From Desulfatitalea sp. BRH_c12 (GTDB taxonomy: Bacteria; Desulfobacterota; Desulfobacteria; Desulfobacterales; Desulfosarcinaceae): a DNA stretch of 64,000 nt. The notes below the pieces were generated by a model, which worked only from the letters and a program-made list of their open reading frames with translations, did not search any database and had not been told where the DNA came from. Positions 1-8,536 of this stretch are shown piece after piece. Location: NCBI GenBank assembly GCA_000961655.1, contig LADR01000089.1, forward strand, positions 19,119-83,118, written 5' to 3'. How positions within the stretch are numbered: position 1 is the stretch's first letter; every line of letters starts with the position of its first letter. Position numbers and translations under genes: made by a program.

Positions 1-76
1 GCATAGCCTCTGCCAGCGATGTTTTGCCTGCACCACCGTGGGCGACCAGGGCGATGTTTCTCAGCTTATCTGCCAT
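1..76 (-). CDS. EF-G-like translational GTPase, N-terminal fragment
   Basis: Only the first 25 codons lie inside the window; the gene continues past base 1. The translation starts MADKLRNIALVAHGGAGKTS, with a Walker A/G1 loop (AHGGAGKT) of the type found in the EF-G-like group of deltaproteobacteria, where canonical EF-G has AHIDAGKT. The family hydrolyses GTP to drive ribosome translocation or recycling. The ATG at base 76 has a GGAG at 92-95, rather far away; an out-of-frame ATG at base 90 was rejected. Whether this is the main EF-G or a paralogue cannot be decided from so little sequence, although the G1 loop favours a paralogue. Confidence 0.7.
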   Translation of the reverse strand, partial: MADKLRNIALVAHGGAGKTSLAEAM

Positions 77-327
77 TTTGGATCACTCATGCTCCTCTCT
101 AAGTGTGGTGGGTTCCGGATCGTGATGATCATTTAACGAGTGCTAAAACGAGGCTGCCGAACCGATGGGGAAGGCCTGTTACGGAGAGCGAACGCAAGGG
201 CCATGTTCAGATCCACAGGCGGTTCGGAGCACCAAAAGGTGCGGCATGGCAGCGCTTTTTCAACACGCCATTAAAAGTCTTTATTGATATACAGGCAACC
301 TGAAAAAATCAAGTTGAAATTACTTGA

Positions 328-1080
328 TTATTCAACCGAAATATCCATGCGCAACAATATGATGAATTCCTGGTTACCCTTCGGACCCAGAATGGGAGAG
401 GGCACGACAGTGCCGCTGGTAAATCCCAGTTGTTCGAAAAAATCGGTGAGTTCCGCAATCACCCGGGTATGTTGCCCGGCATCCTTGACCACGCCACCCT
501 TACCCACTTGACCCTTTCCGACTTCGAACTGCGGTTTGATCAAGGCCAATACGCGTCCACTTGGTTTAAGGAATTTTTTTATGGCTGGCACGACGATTTT
601 GAGTGAAATGAAAGAGGCATCAATCGTAACCAGATCGACCGGTTCGGGGATCCGCTCGGCCGGCATGTGCCGAATATTGGTTCTTTCGATGGCCTCGACG
701 CGGGGGTCCTGCCGCAATGACCAGGCCAATTGGCCGTAACCGACATCCACGGCGTATACCCTTCGTGCACCGTGTTTGAGCAGGCAGTCGGTGAACCCCC
801 CAGTGGATGCACCCACATCCAGGCAGACCAGGTCCTTGACCGGCAGATCAAGTTTGTCGAGGGCGGCTTTCAGCTTCAAACCGCCGCGGCTGACATATTC
901 GATATCATCATTTTTAACTGAAATGACGGCATCCGGATAGATTGTGGTACCCGGCTTATCAATGCGTTGGGTGTCGACCAGAACTTTGCCAGCCATGATC
1001 AGCGCCCTGGCACGCTGCCGACTGTCGACCAACCCCTTTTCGAGCAGCAGCAGATCCAGCCGTTTTTTCTGATTTGCCAT
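328..1080 (-). CDS. tlyA: TlyA-family rRNA methyltransferase / hemolysin A
   Basis: 250 residues. An N-terminal S4 RNA-binding domain (about residues 5-60) is followed by an FtsJ-like SAM methyltransferase with motif I DVGASTGGF and downstream IDASFI and IKPQFE segments, as in TlyA, which 2'-O-methylates 16S/23S rRNA in mycobacteria. An open frame extends upstream to 1143, but that part overlaps dxs and is not conserved-looking, so I place the start at the ATG at 1080, seven bases after the dxs stop. It is the last gene of the xseA-xseB-ispA-dxs-tlyA run, a common arrangement in bacteria. rRNA modification is the family role; a hemolytic role is historical naming only. Confidence 0.93.
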   Translation of the reverse strand: MANQKKRLDLLLLEKGLVDSRQRARALIMAGKVLVDTQRIDKPGTTIYPDAVISVKNDDIEYVSRGGLKLKAALDKLDLPVKDLVCLDVGASTGGFTDCLLKHGARRVYAVDVGYGQLAWSLRQDPRVEAIERTNIRHMPAERIPEPVDLVTIDASFISLKIVVPAIKKFLKPSGRVLALIKPQFEVGKGQVGKGGVVKDAGQHTRVIAELTDFFEQLGFTSGTVVPSPILGPKGNQEFIILLRMDISVE

Positions 1081-1087
1081 AGACGAC

Positions 1088-3007
1088 TTATTGGCCTTGC
1101 GCGAGCGCGCCGATAGAAGGAGAGAGATGCACACTACGGTCAATCAGGTCGAGCGCACCTTGAAGGATACCGTCGGTGTCCAGACCATATTTTGACCGTA
1201 ATTCGGATGACGTGCCATGTTCCACAAAGGAATCCGGCAGTCCCAGTCGTTTGACCTGGACATGACTGACGCCGTGATCGCCAAGTAACTCGAGGACCGC
1301 GCTGCCAAATCCGCCTTGAAGGGCGTTTTCTTCCAGTGTGAGGACACACGGAATGTGCCGCACCAATGCGAGAATGCACTCTGCATCCAGCGGTTTGACG
1401 AAACGACAGTTGACAACCGTGCAATGGATGCCCCGAGCCAGTAGTTTTTGGTGGGCTTCCATTGCCAACCCCACCATGCGGCCAATGGCCAGAATGATCA
1501 GATCGTCACCCCGGGTCAGAATCTCGGCCTGGCCAATGGGGATGGCTTTGGGACTGCGCTCCAGTGGCACGCCCATGGCTGCACCGCGCGGATAACGGAT
1601 GGCAATGGGGCCTGCATGCGCGACGGCCGTAACCAGCATCCGGCACAATTCGTTTTCGTCTTTGGGGGCCATAACGACCATATACGGCAAGCTGCGCAGG
1701 TAGGAGATGTCAAACTGACCATGATGCGTGGGCCCGTCTTCTCCGACGACGCCACCACGGTCGACGGCAAATATCACCGGCAGTTTTTCAATGCAGACAT
1801 CATGGATGATCTGGTCGTAAGCCCGCTGCAAAAAAGTAGAGTAGATCGCGACCACCGGACGAAAGCCTTCCGTGGCCATGCCGGCAGCGAAAGTGACCCC
1901 GTGCTGTTCGGCGATGCCCACATCGAAAAAACGCTCGGGAAATTTTTGTGAAAATCGGGCCAAGCCAGTGCCTTCGGGCATGGCTGCCGTCACAGCGACG
2001 ATCTTGTCGTTCTTTTCGGCCAGTTGGAGCAGGAAATCGCCAAATACCTCGGTATAAGTTGGAATGGCACATTCCGGAGCCGTGCTGCGGCCACTGGAGA
2101 CATCGAAGCAGCCCACACCATGAAAATAGATGGGATTCTTCTCGGCCTGTTCGTACCCCTTGCCTTTGGTCGTGGTGACATGCAGAAGAACCGGATCCTT
2201 GATGTTTTTGATGTTATTTAAAATATTAATCAGATGGTTTAAGTTATGCCCATTAATGGGTCCGAAATAATCAAAATTGAAAGCCTCAAAAAGCATGCCC
2301 GGAGTGATGAAAGTCTTAAAGGACTCCTCGCTGCGTTTGGCCCATTGATAGATGTTGTCGCCGATTTTGGGCAAGGATCTAAGGAATTCACCAAAATCTT
2401 TGCGCCAAGATTGCAAACGTTGATCGGAAAATGTGCGGCTGAGCAATGAAGACAGAGCGCCCACGTTGCGTGAAATCGACATATCATTGTCATTGAGGAT
2501 GACAATCAAGTCCTTGTGCAGGTCGCCGGCTTGGTTCAAGGCCTCATAGGCCAACCCGGCGGTCATGGAGCCATCACCGATGACCGCAACCACTTTGGAG
2601 GTCTTTTCTTGAAGACGGTTGGCACAGACAATGCCCAGAGCCGCCGAAATCGAGGTGCTGCTGTGCCCAGTGGTAAAGGTGTCAAAGGGGCTTTCACTGC
2701 GCTTGGTAAAACCGGATAGACCGCCGAATTTTCTCAGGGTGCGAAACTGATCCGCTCGCCCGGTGAGCAGCTTGTGAGCATAGGCCTGGTGTCCAACGTC
2801 CCAGATAATCTTATCTGAAGGCGCATCAAAAACGTAATGAATGGCAATGGCCAGCTCCACGGCGCCTAAGCTGCTGGCCAGGTGCCCGCCGTTTTTGGAT
2901 ACGACCTCGACAATCAGCTTGCGAATCTCTTCCGCAAGCTGCGGCAGTTCCTGGCGCGGCAGCTTCTTCAAATCAGATGGGGAGTGGATTCCCGCAAGTA
3001 GACCCAA
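1088..3007 (-). CDS. dxs: 1-deoxy-D-xylulose-5-phosphate synthase
   Basis: 639 residues, full length for DXS, which condenses pyruvate and glyceraldehyde 3-phosphate using thiamine diphosphate in the first step of the MEP isoprenoid pathway. Visible are the ThDP-binding GDG (residues 144-146) with its downstream Asn (LNDNDMSIS, 171-179), the DVGHQAY segment and the C-terminal transketolase-like domains ([25 protein letters not shown]). The start is unusual: a TTG at 3007, eight bases after an AGGAG at 3016-3020 that partly overlaps the stop codon of ispA. Translational coupling with ispA is therefore likely. The pathway neighbour ispA directly upstream supports the call. Confidence 0.97.
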   Translation of the reverse strand: MGLLAGIHSPSDLKKLPRQELPQLAEEIRKLIVEVVSKNGGHLASSLGAVELAIAIHYVFDAPSDKIIWDVGHQAYAHKLLTGRADQFRTLRKFGGLSGFTKRSESPFDTFTTGHSSTSISAALGIVCANRLQEKTSKVVAVIGDGSMTAGLAYEALNQAGDLHKDLIVILNDNDMSISRNVGALSSLLSRTFSDQRLQSWRKDFGEFLRSLPKIGDNIYQWAKRSEESFKTFITPGMLFEAFNFDYFGPINGHNLNHLINILNNIKNIKDPVLLHVTTTKGKGYEQAEKNPIYFHGVGCFDVSSGRSTAPECAIPTYTEVFGDFLLQLAEKNDKIVAVTAAMPEGTGLARFSQKFPERFFDVGIAEQHGVTFAAGMATEGFRPVVAIYSTFLQRAYDQIIHDVCIEKLPVIFAVDRGGVVGEDGPTHHGQFDISYLRSLPYMVVMAPKDENELCRMLVTAVAHAGPIAIRYPRGAAMGVPLERSPKAIPIGQAEILTRGDDLIILAIGRMVGLAMEAHQKLLARGIHCTVVNCRFVKPLDAECILALVRHIPCVLTLEENALQGGFGSAVLELLGDHGVSHVQVKRLGLPDSFVEHGTSSELRSKYGLDTDGILQGALDLIDRSVHLSPSIGALAQGQ

Positions 3008-3019
3008 AATGAGTGCTCC

Positions 3020-3922
3020 TTAATGATTGCGGTGGATAATGTAGCGTGCGATGGCCCGCAGAGGATCGGCTTTGGTATCAAAAATATCCAAGGCGTGCAA
3101 GGCGCGATCGATCAGATCGCCCGCATAGCATTCGGATTCGACCAGGCCAAGAAGGGCAGGGTAGGTGTTTTTTTGGCGGGACTGATCCGTCCCAACCGCT
3201 TTACCCAGGATCGCCGGATCCCCCTTGACGTTGAGCACATCATCCACCACTTGGAATGCCAGACCGATGTTGGCTGCATAGACCAGCAGCCTTTCGGTTT
3301 GCTGAGCGGTGCCCAGCCCCAGCAGACCGCCGACATGCACGGCAGCACCAATCAGCGCGCCGGTTTTGAGCCGGTGCATATCTTCGAGATCATGGCGATT
3401 CAGTTTCATGCCTTCGTACGCCAAGTCTCTTGCCTGGCCTTCGATCATGCCGCGGCAACCGGCTGCTTGCGAAATAATGCGCAACACCTTCAGCCATACC
3501 ATCGCCTCTTGTTCCGGTGCACAGACACCACTTTCGCTCAGCACTTCAAACGCCATCGTCAGCAAAGCGTCACCGGCAAGTATGGCGGTGGCTTCGTTAA
3601 ATTGAATGTGACAGGTCGGCTGGCCTCGGCGCAGCGCGTCATTGTCCAGCGCGGGCAAGTCATCATGGATCAGGGAGTAAGTATGAATCATTTCCAATGC
3701 GCACGCGGCCGGCAAAGCGTGGGTTTGCTCGCGTCCAACGGCCGCACAAGCTGCCATACAGAGGATAGGGCGCACACGTTTGCCGCCGGCGGAAACCGCG
3801 TAAGCGACAGGTTGGCGCATCCGCTCCGAAATACTCAACTGTCGTATGTAATCTTGCAAAGCGGCATCGATGATTCGCCGCTGGTCATTAAGATACCCTT
3901 TGAGGTCGAACATTTCAGTCAC
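3020..3922 (-). CDS. ispA: Farnesyl/geranylgeranyl diphosphate synthase
   Basis: 300 residues from GTG 3922; an ATG at 3913 with AGGTGA six bases upstream is an equally good or better start. The short-chain prenyl transferase elongates dimethylallyl diphosphate with isopentenyl diphosphate. The first Asp-rich motif DDLPALDND starts at residue 87 and the second, DDVLNVKGD, at residue 227. The fifth position of the second motif is Asn where DDxxD enzymes have Asp, a mild deviation. The gene sits between xseB and dxs, as in E. coli and many proteobacteria, and its stop codon overlaps the dxs ribosome-binding site. Product chain length (C15 or C20) cannot be read from the sequence with certainty. 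Confidence 0.95.
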   Translation of the reverse strand: MTEMFDLKGYLNDQRRIIDAALQDYIRQLSISERMRQPVAYAVSAGGKRVRPILCMAACAAVGREQTHALPAACALEMIHTYSLIHDDLPALDNDALRRGQPTCHIQFNEATAILAGDALLTMAFEVLSESGVCAPEQEAMVWLKVLRIISQAAGCRGMIEGQARDLAYEGMKLNRHDLEDMHRLKTGALIGAAVHVGGLLGLGTAQQTERLLVYAANIGLAFQVVDDVLNVKGDPAILGKAVGTDQSRQKNTYPALLGLVESECYAGDLIDRALHALDIFDTKADPLRAIARYIIHRNH

Positions 3923-3954
3923 CTGAGCCAGCTTGGCCGAGTTGCAAGGGGTCC

Positions 3955-4203
3955 TCAGTCATTGTTGACATTGTTAAGAGTGTTCGCATCAAAAGGCATT
4001 TCCTTCAGGGAGCCATCTGCATTTTCCATGAGCAAAGTGATTTTCTTTTCAGTTTCATCCAGTTTTTGCGAACAGAACCGGGACAGCTTAATACCTTCTT
4101 CAAATTTTTTTAACGCATTTTCAAGCGATAATTGCCCGGATTCCATCTCATGAACGATTTTATCCAGTTGCGCCATAGCTTCTTCGAACGATAATTTTGC
4201 CAT
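3955..4203 (-). CDS. xseB: Exodeoxyribonuclease VII small subunit
   Basis: 82 residues starting MAKLSFEEAMAQLDKIV, the typical XseB opening, with the family pattern of an alpha-helical hairpin (MESGQLSLENALKKFEEGIKL). XseB assembles with XseA into exonuclease VII, which degrades single-stranded DNA from both ends. I use the ATG at 4203, preceded by an AAAGG about nine bases away; a longer frame to 4230 adds nine basic residues not typical of the family. It lies 84 bases after xseA and 33-43 bases before ispA on the same strand, so the three are probably cotranscribed. Confidence 0.93.
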   Translation of the reverse strand: MAKLSFEEAMAQLDKIVHEMESGQLSLENALKKFEEGIKLSRFCSQKLDETEKKITLLMENADGSLKEMPFDANTLNNVNND

Positions 4204-4286
4204 AAACGTCGACCTTTTTTTGTTATCCAAAAATGCTCCAAAAAGTAAGCATCAACCATTGCCGCACTAACCCTCTGTGCACCGCC

Positions 4287-5687
4287 CTATGCATCGGATG
4301 ATGCATCTTCAACGGTCACATTCAACGTCCCCTTGGCCAGAAGGATTTCGAGCGCCTGTCCCTGCTTTGCCTCGTCCGCCCGGGTCAGAACGCTTTTTTC
4401 GGCTTTCGTTCGCGTGATGCTGTACCCTCTGTCAAGAACAGCCTGCGGGCTCAATGCCTTCAAAGCGGCGCTCAAAGCGGAGAGCCGGGTTTTATTCTGT
4501 ATGACATGCGTCATGGCGGCTTGATGGAGTCGCGTGCGTGATCGTTCAGCCACCGCTTTATTTCTATTAAGGTAATTTACCGGATTTGTAATCAATAATT
4601 TGTGGAAGTAACTTTCTTTCCTGGATCTGGCACTGTAAACGAAAGCCCGTCCAGCACGATGCAGCCGTTCAGACAGATCATCCACACGCATCTGTAATGA
4701 TTGAACTTTCATTTTGGGATGCACCAGTGCGCGGCTGTGCTGCCGCAACTCTTTACGATAGTTGGAGAGTATTTTGTTGATGCTGTCGAGGCATCTGCGA
4801 TGCAAAACGGCACAGCGGACAAGCAGTTCCGATCTGACAGGGACGACCAATTCGGCTGCCGCGGAAGGGGTCGGCGCACGCATGTCGGCCACAAAATCAG
4901 CAATCGTCACGTCCGTTTCGTGGCCGACTGCGGAAATGACCGGGATGTCGGAATTAAAGATGGCGCGCGCGACATCTTCTGAATTGAATGCCGCCAAATC
5001 CTCAAGCGAACCACCGCCGCGCGCCAGAATAATGACCTTGGCACGCTTGCGTCGATTGGCCGCCCGTATTGCTTTTGCAATCTCTTCGACAGCACCTTCG
5101 CCTTGGACCCGTACGGGTAGAATTTCCACGGCCACACAACAAAAGCGCCGGTTGAGCACGTTCAAAAGATCATGGATGACCGCACCACGCGGCGATGTAA
5201 TGATGCAGATGGTATCAGGTAAAAACGGGATAGGGCGCTTGCGGGCATTATCGAACAAACCTTCTTGTGACAGCTTGTTCTTCAGTTGTTCGAAGGCCAG
5301 TTGCAGAGCACCGGCGCCTTTGGGTTCGACATATTCGAGAATAATCTGGTAAGTGCCGCGGGGTTCATAGACCGAAATTCTGCCGAGTGCGACGATGGTC
5401 AGACCATCACTCAGATCGAATTTAAGCTGTCTGCGCTGTGCCCGAAACATCACACCCGCAATCTGGGCCTGGGCATCCTTCAAGGTGAAATACGCATGCC
5501 CCGAACCGGGAATTTTTAAATTGGATATTTCCCCGGTTATCCATACCATAGGAAAGCTGACTTCGAGTAAAACTTTAATTTTGGAGGTCAGCTTTGATAT
5601 TGAATAAATTTGCTTGGAAGATGCGCTATTCAAATGTCTAATCCTAAGTCGGCGGCGAAAAGCACCGCACGGGGACGGCTTGGCCAA
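4287..5687 (-). CDS. xseA: Exodeoxyribonuclease VII large subunit
   Basis: Up to 466 residues. The N-terminal OB-fold (SISKLTSKIKVLLE through VWITGEISN) is followed by the XseA catalytic region with the conserved ITSPRGAVIHD, ARGGGSLEDLAAFN and SAVGHETDVTIADFVAD segments, then a long coiled-coil C-terminal arm. The start is uncertain: no ATG is present. A TTG at 5687 gives 466 residues, but the TTG at 5630, preceded by AGGA at a suitable distance, puts the N-terminus where homologues begin (LNSASSKQIYSISKL). I prefer 5630 although the full open frame is given. It works with the downstream xseB product. Confidence 0.93.
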   Translation of the reverse strand: MAKPSPCGAFRRRLRIRHLNSASSKQIYSISKLTSKIKVLLEVSFPMVWITGEISNLKIPGSGHAYFTLKDAQAQIAGVMFRAQRRQLKFDLSDGLTIVALGRISVYEPRGTYQIILEYVEPKGAGALQLAFEQLKNKLSQEGLFDNARKRPIPFLPDTICIITSPRGAVIHDLLNVLNRRFCCVAVEILPVRVQGEGAVEEIAKAIRAANRRKRAKVIILARGGGSLEDLAAFNSEDVARAIFNSDIPVISAVGHETDVTIADFVADMRAPTPSAAAELVVPVRSELLVRCAVLHRRCLDSINKILSNYRKELRQHSRALVHPKMKVQSLQMRVDDLSERLHRAGRAFVYSARSRKESYFHKLLITNPVNYLNRNKAVAERSRTRLHQAAMTHVIQNKTRLSALSAALKALSPQAVLDRGYSITRTKAEKSVLTRADEAKQGQALEILLAKGTLNVTVEDASSDA

Positions 5688-5843
5688 AAGGAGGTACCAA
5701 GGTTGTAGCGGAGAATGCCTTGTACTATTTAGATCAGTAACGTCTGATAAGATATATTATGTAAACTTTCACATCTCGAGATTTTTTATCGCAAACGGCC
5801 AGGCTCTCGTACCTGTAATACATGCACGCGCCCACAGGGGGTT

Positions 5844-6125
5844 TTACTGTTCATTTTTCTTTCCCTTAAACTGATCAAGATACTCTCTGACCGCCGGTAT
5901 AATATAAATTGCGTCCAAAGGCATTCGGCTCAAACACTCAGCCAGAATTTCAGCTTTCATGTCTATTTTTATATGCTTATCTATAATACAGTGATCTTTA
6001 TCTTTAACTTTGCAACAGCCGCTTTTGACGTGAATGCCGGTCGGACGAAAATTCTGCTCCAAAACGCGAAGATTCATTTTTTCGGCTAAATTTTTAAGTT
6101 CCTGATAGAGTTGTTCGGGTTTCAT
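5844..6125 (-). CDS. Small conserved-looking protein of unknown function
   Basis: 93 residues from the ATG at 6125 (MKPEQLYQELKNLAEKMNL); the frame stays open to 6167, adding MPVDCSMIDEDCES. I do not recognise a family. It looks like a soluble alpha/beta protein with no membrane segment. A Cys pair (SGCCKVKDKDHCIID) followed by a hydrophilic stretch and then a helix might bind a metal, and the ending AVREYLDQFKGKK is charged. Codon use and the gene's fit between xseA and the divergent plus-strand gene at 6245 suggest it is real. It could head the xseA operon, 157 bases upstream of the longest xseA frame. No function is proposed. Confidence 0.6.
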   Translation of the reverse strand: MKPEQLYQELKNLAEKMNLRVLEQNFRPTGIHVKSGCCKVKDKDHCIIDKHIKIDMKAEILAECLSRMPLDAIYIIPAVREYLDQFKGKKNEQ

Positions 6126-6244
6126 CGACTCGCAATCCTCATCAATCATACTGCAATCGACAGGCAATAACAGCTTTTCTCTTGAAAAGAAAGCCGGTTG
6201 TGGTTATGTTAGCCGCTGAATTAAACAAGTATAAAGGAGGATGA

Positions 6245-6943
6245 ATGCAACCCCAACCCTATTCGATGGATCGAACGCAGACCCAAACCCGAGTGAATGA
6301 ATTCGTTCGGGGCGTATATAATTGGATGGCACTCGGATTGGCTTTGACCGGCGTTGTCTCATATGTCGTGACGTCGAGTGAGGCCGCACTGCAGTTTGTT
6401 TATCAGACCCGCTGGATCTTCTTTATCGCCGAGCTGGCCCTGGTTTTCATGATTTCCGCAAGGATTCAGAAGCTCCAAGCCTCCACAGCCACCGGCATGT
6501 TCCTTTTATACAGCGCGTTGAACGGCGCCACGCTCGCGCTGCTTTTGGTCATGTTCACCGGCGAGTCCGTTGCATCGACCTTTTTCATCTGTGCGGCAAC
6601 TTTTCTGGCGTTGAGCGTTTACGGATGGACCACCAAAAAAGACTTGACCGGTTTTGGGCGTTTTCTTTTCATGGGCGTGATCGGTATCCTGATCGCCTCG
6701 GTGGTCAACATCTTCATCGGGTCCTATGGGATGCAAATGATCATCAGCTACATCGGCGTGCTGGTTTTTGCAGGCTTGACAGCCTATGATACCCAGAAAA
6801 TCAAGGCGATGGCTTTGAGCCAGCCGGCTAACCTTGACGCCGCGGTTGTCCGCAAAGGCGCAATCATCGGCGCCCTGCAGCTTTACCTGGATTTCATTCT
6901 GATGTTCCAGTACCTGCTCATGATTCTTGGCAATCGCCGCTAA
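6245..6943 (+). CDS. Bax inhibitor-1 / YccA-YbhL family membrane protein
   Basis: 232 residues with about seven hydrophobic spans beginning near residue 27 (WMALGLALTGVVSYVV) and the family's C-terminal signature: GLTAYDTQKIK and a last span around FILMFQYLLMILG. Bacterial members (YbhL, YccA, YetJ) are inner-membrane proteins. YetJ behaves as a pH-dependent calcium leak channel and YccA modulates FtsH; which applies here is unknown. A strong AAAGGAGG ends at 6240, four bases before the ATG. The gene stands alone on the plus strand, divergent from the small gene upstream and convergent with glmM, with a perfect terminator-like hairpin 40 bases after its stop. Confidence 0.92.
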   Translation: MQPQPYSMDRTQTQTRVNEFVRGVYNWMALGLALTGVVSYVVTSSEAALQFVYQTRWIFFIAELALVFMISARIQKLQASTATGMFLLYSALNGATLALLLVMFTGESVASTFFICAATFLALSVYGWTTKKDLTGFGRFLFMGVIGILIASVVNIFIGSYGMQMIISYIGVLVFAGLTAYDTQKIKAMALSQPANLDAAVVRKGAIIGALQLYLDFILMFQYLLMILGNRR

Positions 6944-6982
6944 AAAATCCTGCACCTGTAAAACCAAAACCGTCCTTTAAAA

Positions 6983-7022
6983 TACAAACGCCTCTGATGC
7001 CACAGCATCAGAGGCGTTTGTA
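6983..7022. terminator. Perfect 18-bp hairpin between convergent genes
   Basis: The arms at 6983-7000 and 7005-7022 are perfect reverse complements, separated by a 4-base loop (caca). It lies between the stop of the BI-1 gene (6943) and the end of glmM (7163), so it can act for the plus-strand gene and possibly in both directions. The stem core is GC-rich (cgcctctgatgc) and is bounded by AAA/TTT, but there is no long U-tract after it. Confidence 0.75.
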
Positions 7023-7027
7023 GTTGT

Positions 7028-7108
7028 GCGTGCAACATGGGGAGGTGTGAGCATACCCAATCGACAGAATGCCTCCCTTTACACTTTAAACTTTACACTT
7101 AACACTTC
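7028..7108 (-). repeat. Dispersed intergenic repeat, copy A
   Basis: Read on the minus strand, this stretch matches 39870-39933 closely. Shared blocks are gaagtgttaagtgtaaa, gggaggcattctgtcgatt, tgctcac and catgttgcacgc, in the same order. Copy A carries an extra 14-base near-duplication (gtttaaagtgtaaa). Both copies sit in intergenic space just after a gene end, here next to a hairpin. It has no coding potential. It is probably a miniature non-coding repeat family of this genome. Confidence 0.75.
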
Positions 7109-7162
7109 CCAATAGTCAATTGAGTGAACTTCATAATTAAAGTGTTGATTTAACAAATTAAA

Positions 7163-8512
7163 TTATGGATTCAAAGCCCTGCGTACCGCATCGGCAATCG
7201 CGAGACAATGCGCGCGCGTTTGCACCGCATCCGGTCCCTCCACCATCACCCGGCACTTGTTCTGGGTGCCCGAATACCGCACCAGAACCCTGCCCCGCTC
7301 GCCCAATTGTTCTTCGATGCGTGCAATCGCCCCGGCTATTTCAGGAATGCTTTCCAACGCAGGCTTGGCGCTGACATCCACATTGATCAATTCCTGAGGA
7401 AACACCGTCATCACCTCGGCCAACTCGGACAAAGGCTGGCCGGAACCGCTCATGACTTCCAGCAGTCGCACGGCGGCTAACACCCCGTCTCCGGTGGTGT
7501 GCACGTCGCGGAAAATCATGTGCCCTGAATCCTCGCCCCCAAGCACGGCATCTTCCAAGCGCATTTTTTCCATGACATAGCGATCACCCACCTGGGTGGT
7601 GTGCAGTCGGATCCCCATTTCCTTAAGGGCTGCGCCAAACCCAAGGTTACTCATGACCGTGCTGACAACGACCGCATTTTTAAGCAGGCCTTTGCGCTTC
7701 AAATCCCTGGCGCAGATAGCCATGATCTGGTCGCCGCTCAAAACCCTGCCGGTTTCGTCCACCGCGATCAACCGGTCGCCGTCCCCATCGAATGCCAAAC
7801 CGAGATCAGCTTTTTCAGCGACCACCCTACCCGCCAGGCTTTCGGGATGCTGCGACCCGCAACGATCATTGATGTTGATGCCGTCGGGCGCGCAGAACAA
7901 AGGGGTCACACGGCATCCCAGTCTCCGGAACATTTTAGGCGCTACCTGGTATGTGGCGCCATTGGCACAATCCAAAACAACGGAGATCTTGCTGAAGGAC
8001 TGCTCTTTGACGGCTTCTTGCAAAAAATTGAGATAGTGCTCCGTGGCATTCGTAAAGCGTTTGACCCGGCCAATCCGATCGGAGGCTGCCACGGCCGCAC
8101 CATTCGATTTTAAAAGCGCTTCTATTTCCGCTTCTGCGGCATCTGATAACTTAAAGCCATTCGCGTCAAAAATTTTGATGCCGTTATCCTCGTACGGATT
8201 GTGCGATGCCGAAATCACGATACCGGCCAATGCACCTGTGGAGCGCGCCAGATGCGCAATGCCGGGTGTCGGCAAAACCCCTGACGGCCAGACATCTACC
8301 CCTACAGCGCAAATGCCTGCCGCAACGGCATTCACCAACATATCGCCGGAAAGGCGCGTGTCCTGTCCGATGACAATGTGCTGCTTGGCGTGTTCCGATT
8401 TGTTTTTGAAATAGGAAGCCACCGCCTTGCCCGCAAGCAGCGCGGTTTCCGAATTCATCGGATAGACGTTGGCCTGTCCCCGAATACCGTCTGTCCCGAA
8501 CAGTTTCTGCAT
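7163..8512 (-). CDS. glmM: Phosphoglucosamine mutase
   Basis: 449 residues, normal for GlmM, which interconverts glucosamine 6-phosphate and glucosamine 1-phosphate on the way to UDP-GlcNAc. The N-terminus MQKLFGTDGIRG is the family opening. The phosphoserine loop SASHNP is at residues 101-106 (Ser103 is the phosphorylated residue by family knowledge), the metal loop DGDGDR at 242-247, the sugar-binding GGEDSGH near residue 310, and the phosphate-binding RYSGTQNK near the C-terminus. It is the last gene of a minus-strand run that starts in the polysaccharide locus and directly follows a GlmU-C-terminal-like beta-helix gene, which fits supply of UDP-GlcNAc for a WecA-type transferase. Confidence 0.96.
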   Translation of the reverse strand: MQKLFGTDGIRGQANVYPMNSETALLAGKAVASYFKNKSEHAKQHIVIGQDTRLSGDMLVNAVAAGICAVGVDVWPSGVLPTPGIAHLARSTGALAGIVISASHNPYEDNGIKIFDANGFKLSDAAEAEIEALLKSNGAAVAASDRIGRVKRFTNATEHYLNFLQEAVKEQSFSKISVVLDCANGATYQVAPKMFRRLGCRVTPLFCAPDGININDRCGSQHPESLAGRVVAEKADLGLAFDGDGDRLIAVDETGRVLSGDQIMAICARDLKRKGLLKNAVVVSTVMSNLGFGAALKEMGIRLHTTQVGDRYVMEKMRLEDAVLGGEDSGHMIFRDVHTTGDGVLAAVRLLEVMSGSGQPLSELAEVMTVFPQELINVDVSAKPALESIPEIAGAIARIEEQLGERGRVLVRYSGTQNKCRVMVEGPDAVQTRAHCLAIADAVRRALNP

Positions 8513-8536
8513 GCCCTGTGCGCTTTCGAATCAGGT

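Noticed and set aside
103..303. 66-codon plus-strand frame near the window start
   Set aside because: No start signal or recognisable pattern; the space is more likely the upstream region of the EF-G-like gene.
3023..4153. 376-codon plus-strand open frame opposite ispA and xseB
   Set aside because: It is the antisense shadow of two clearly recognised genes and has no protein-family pattern.
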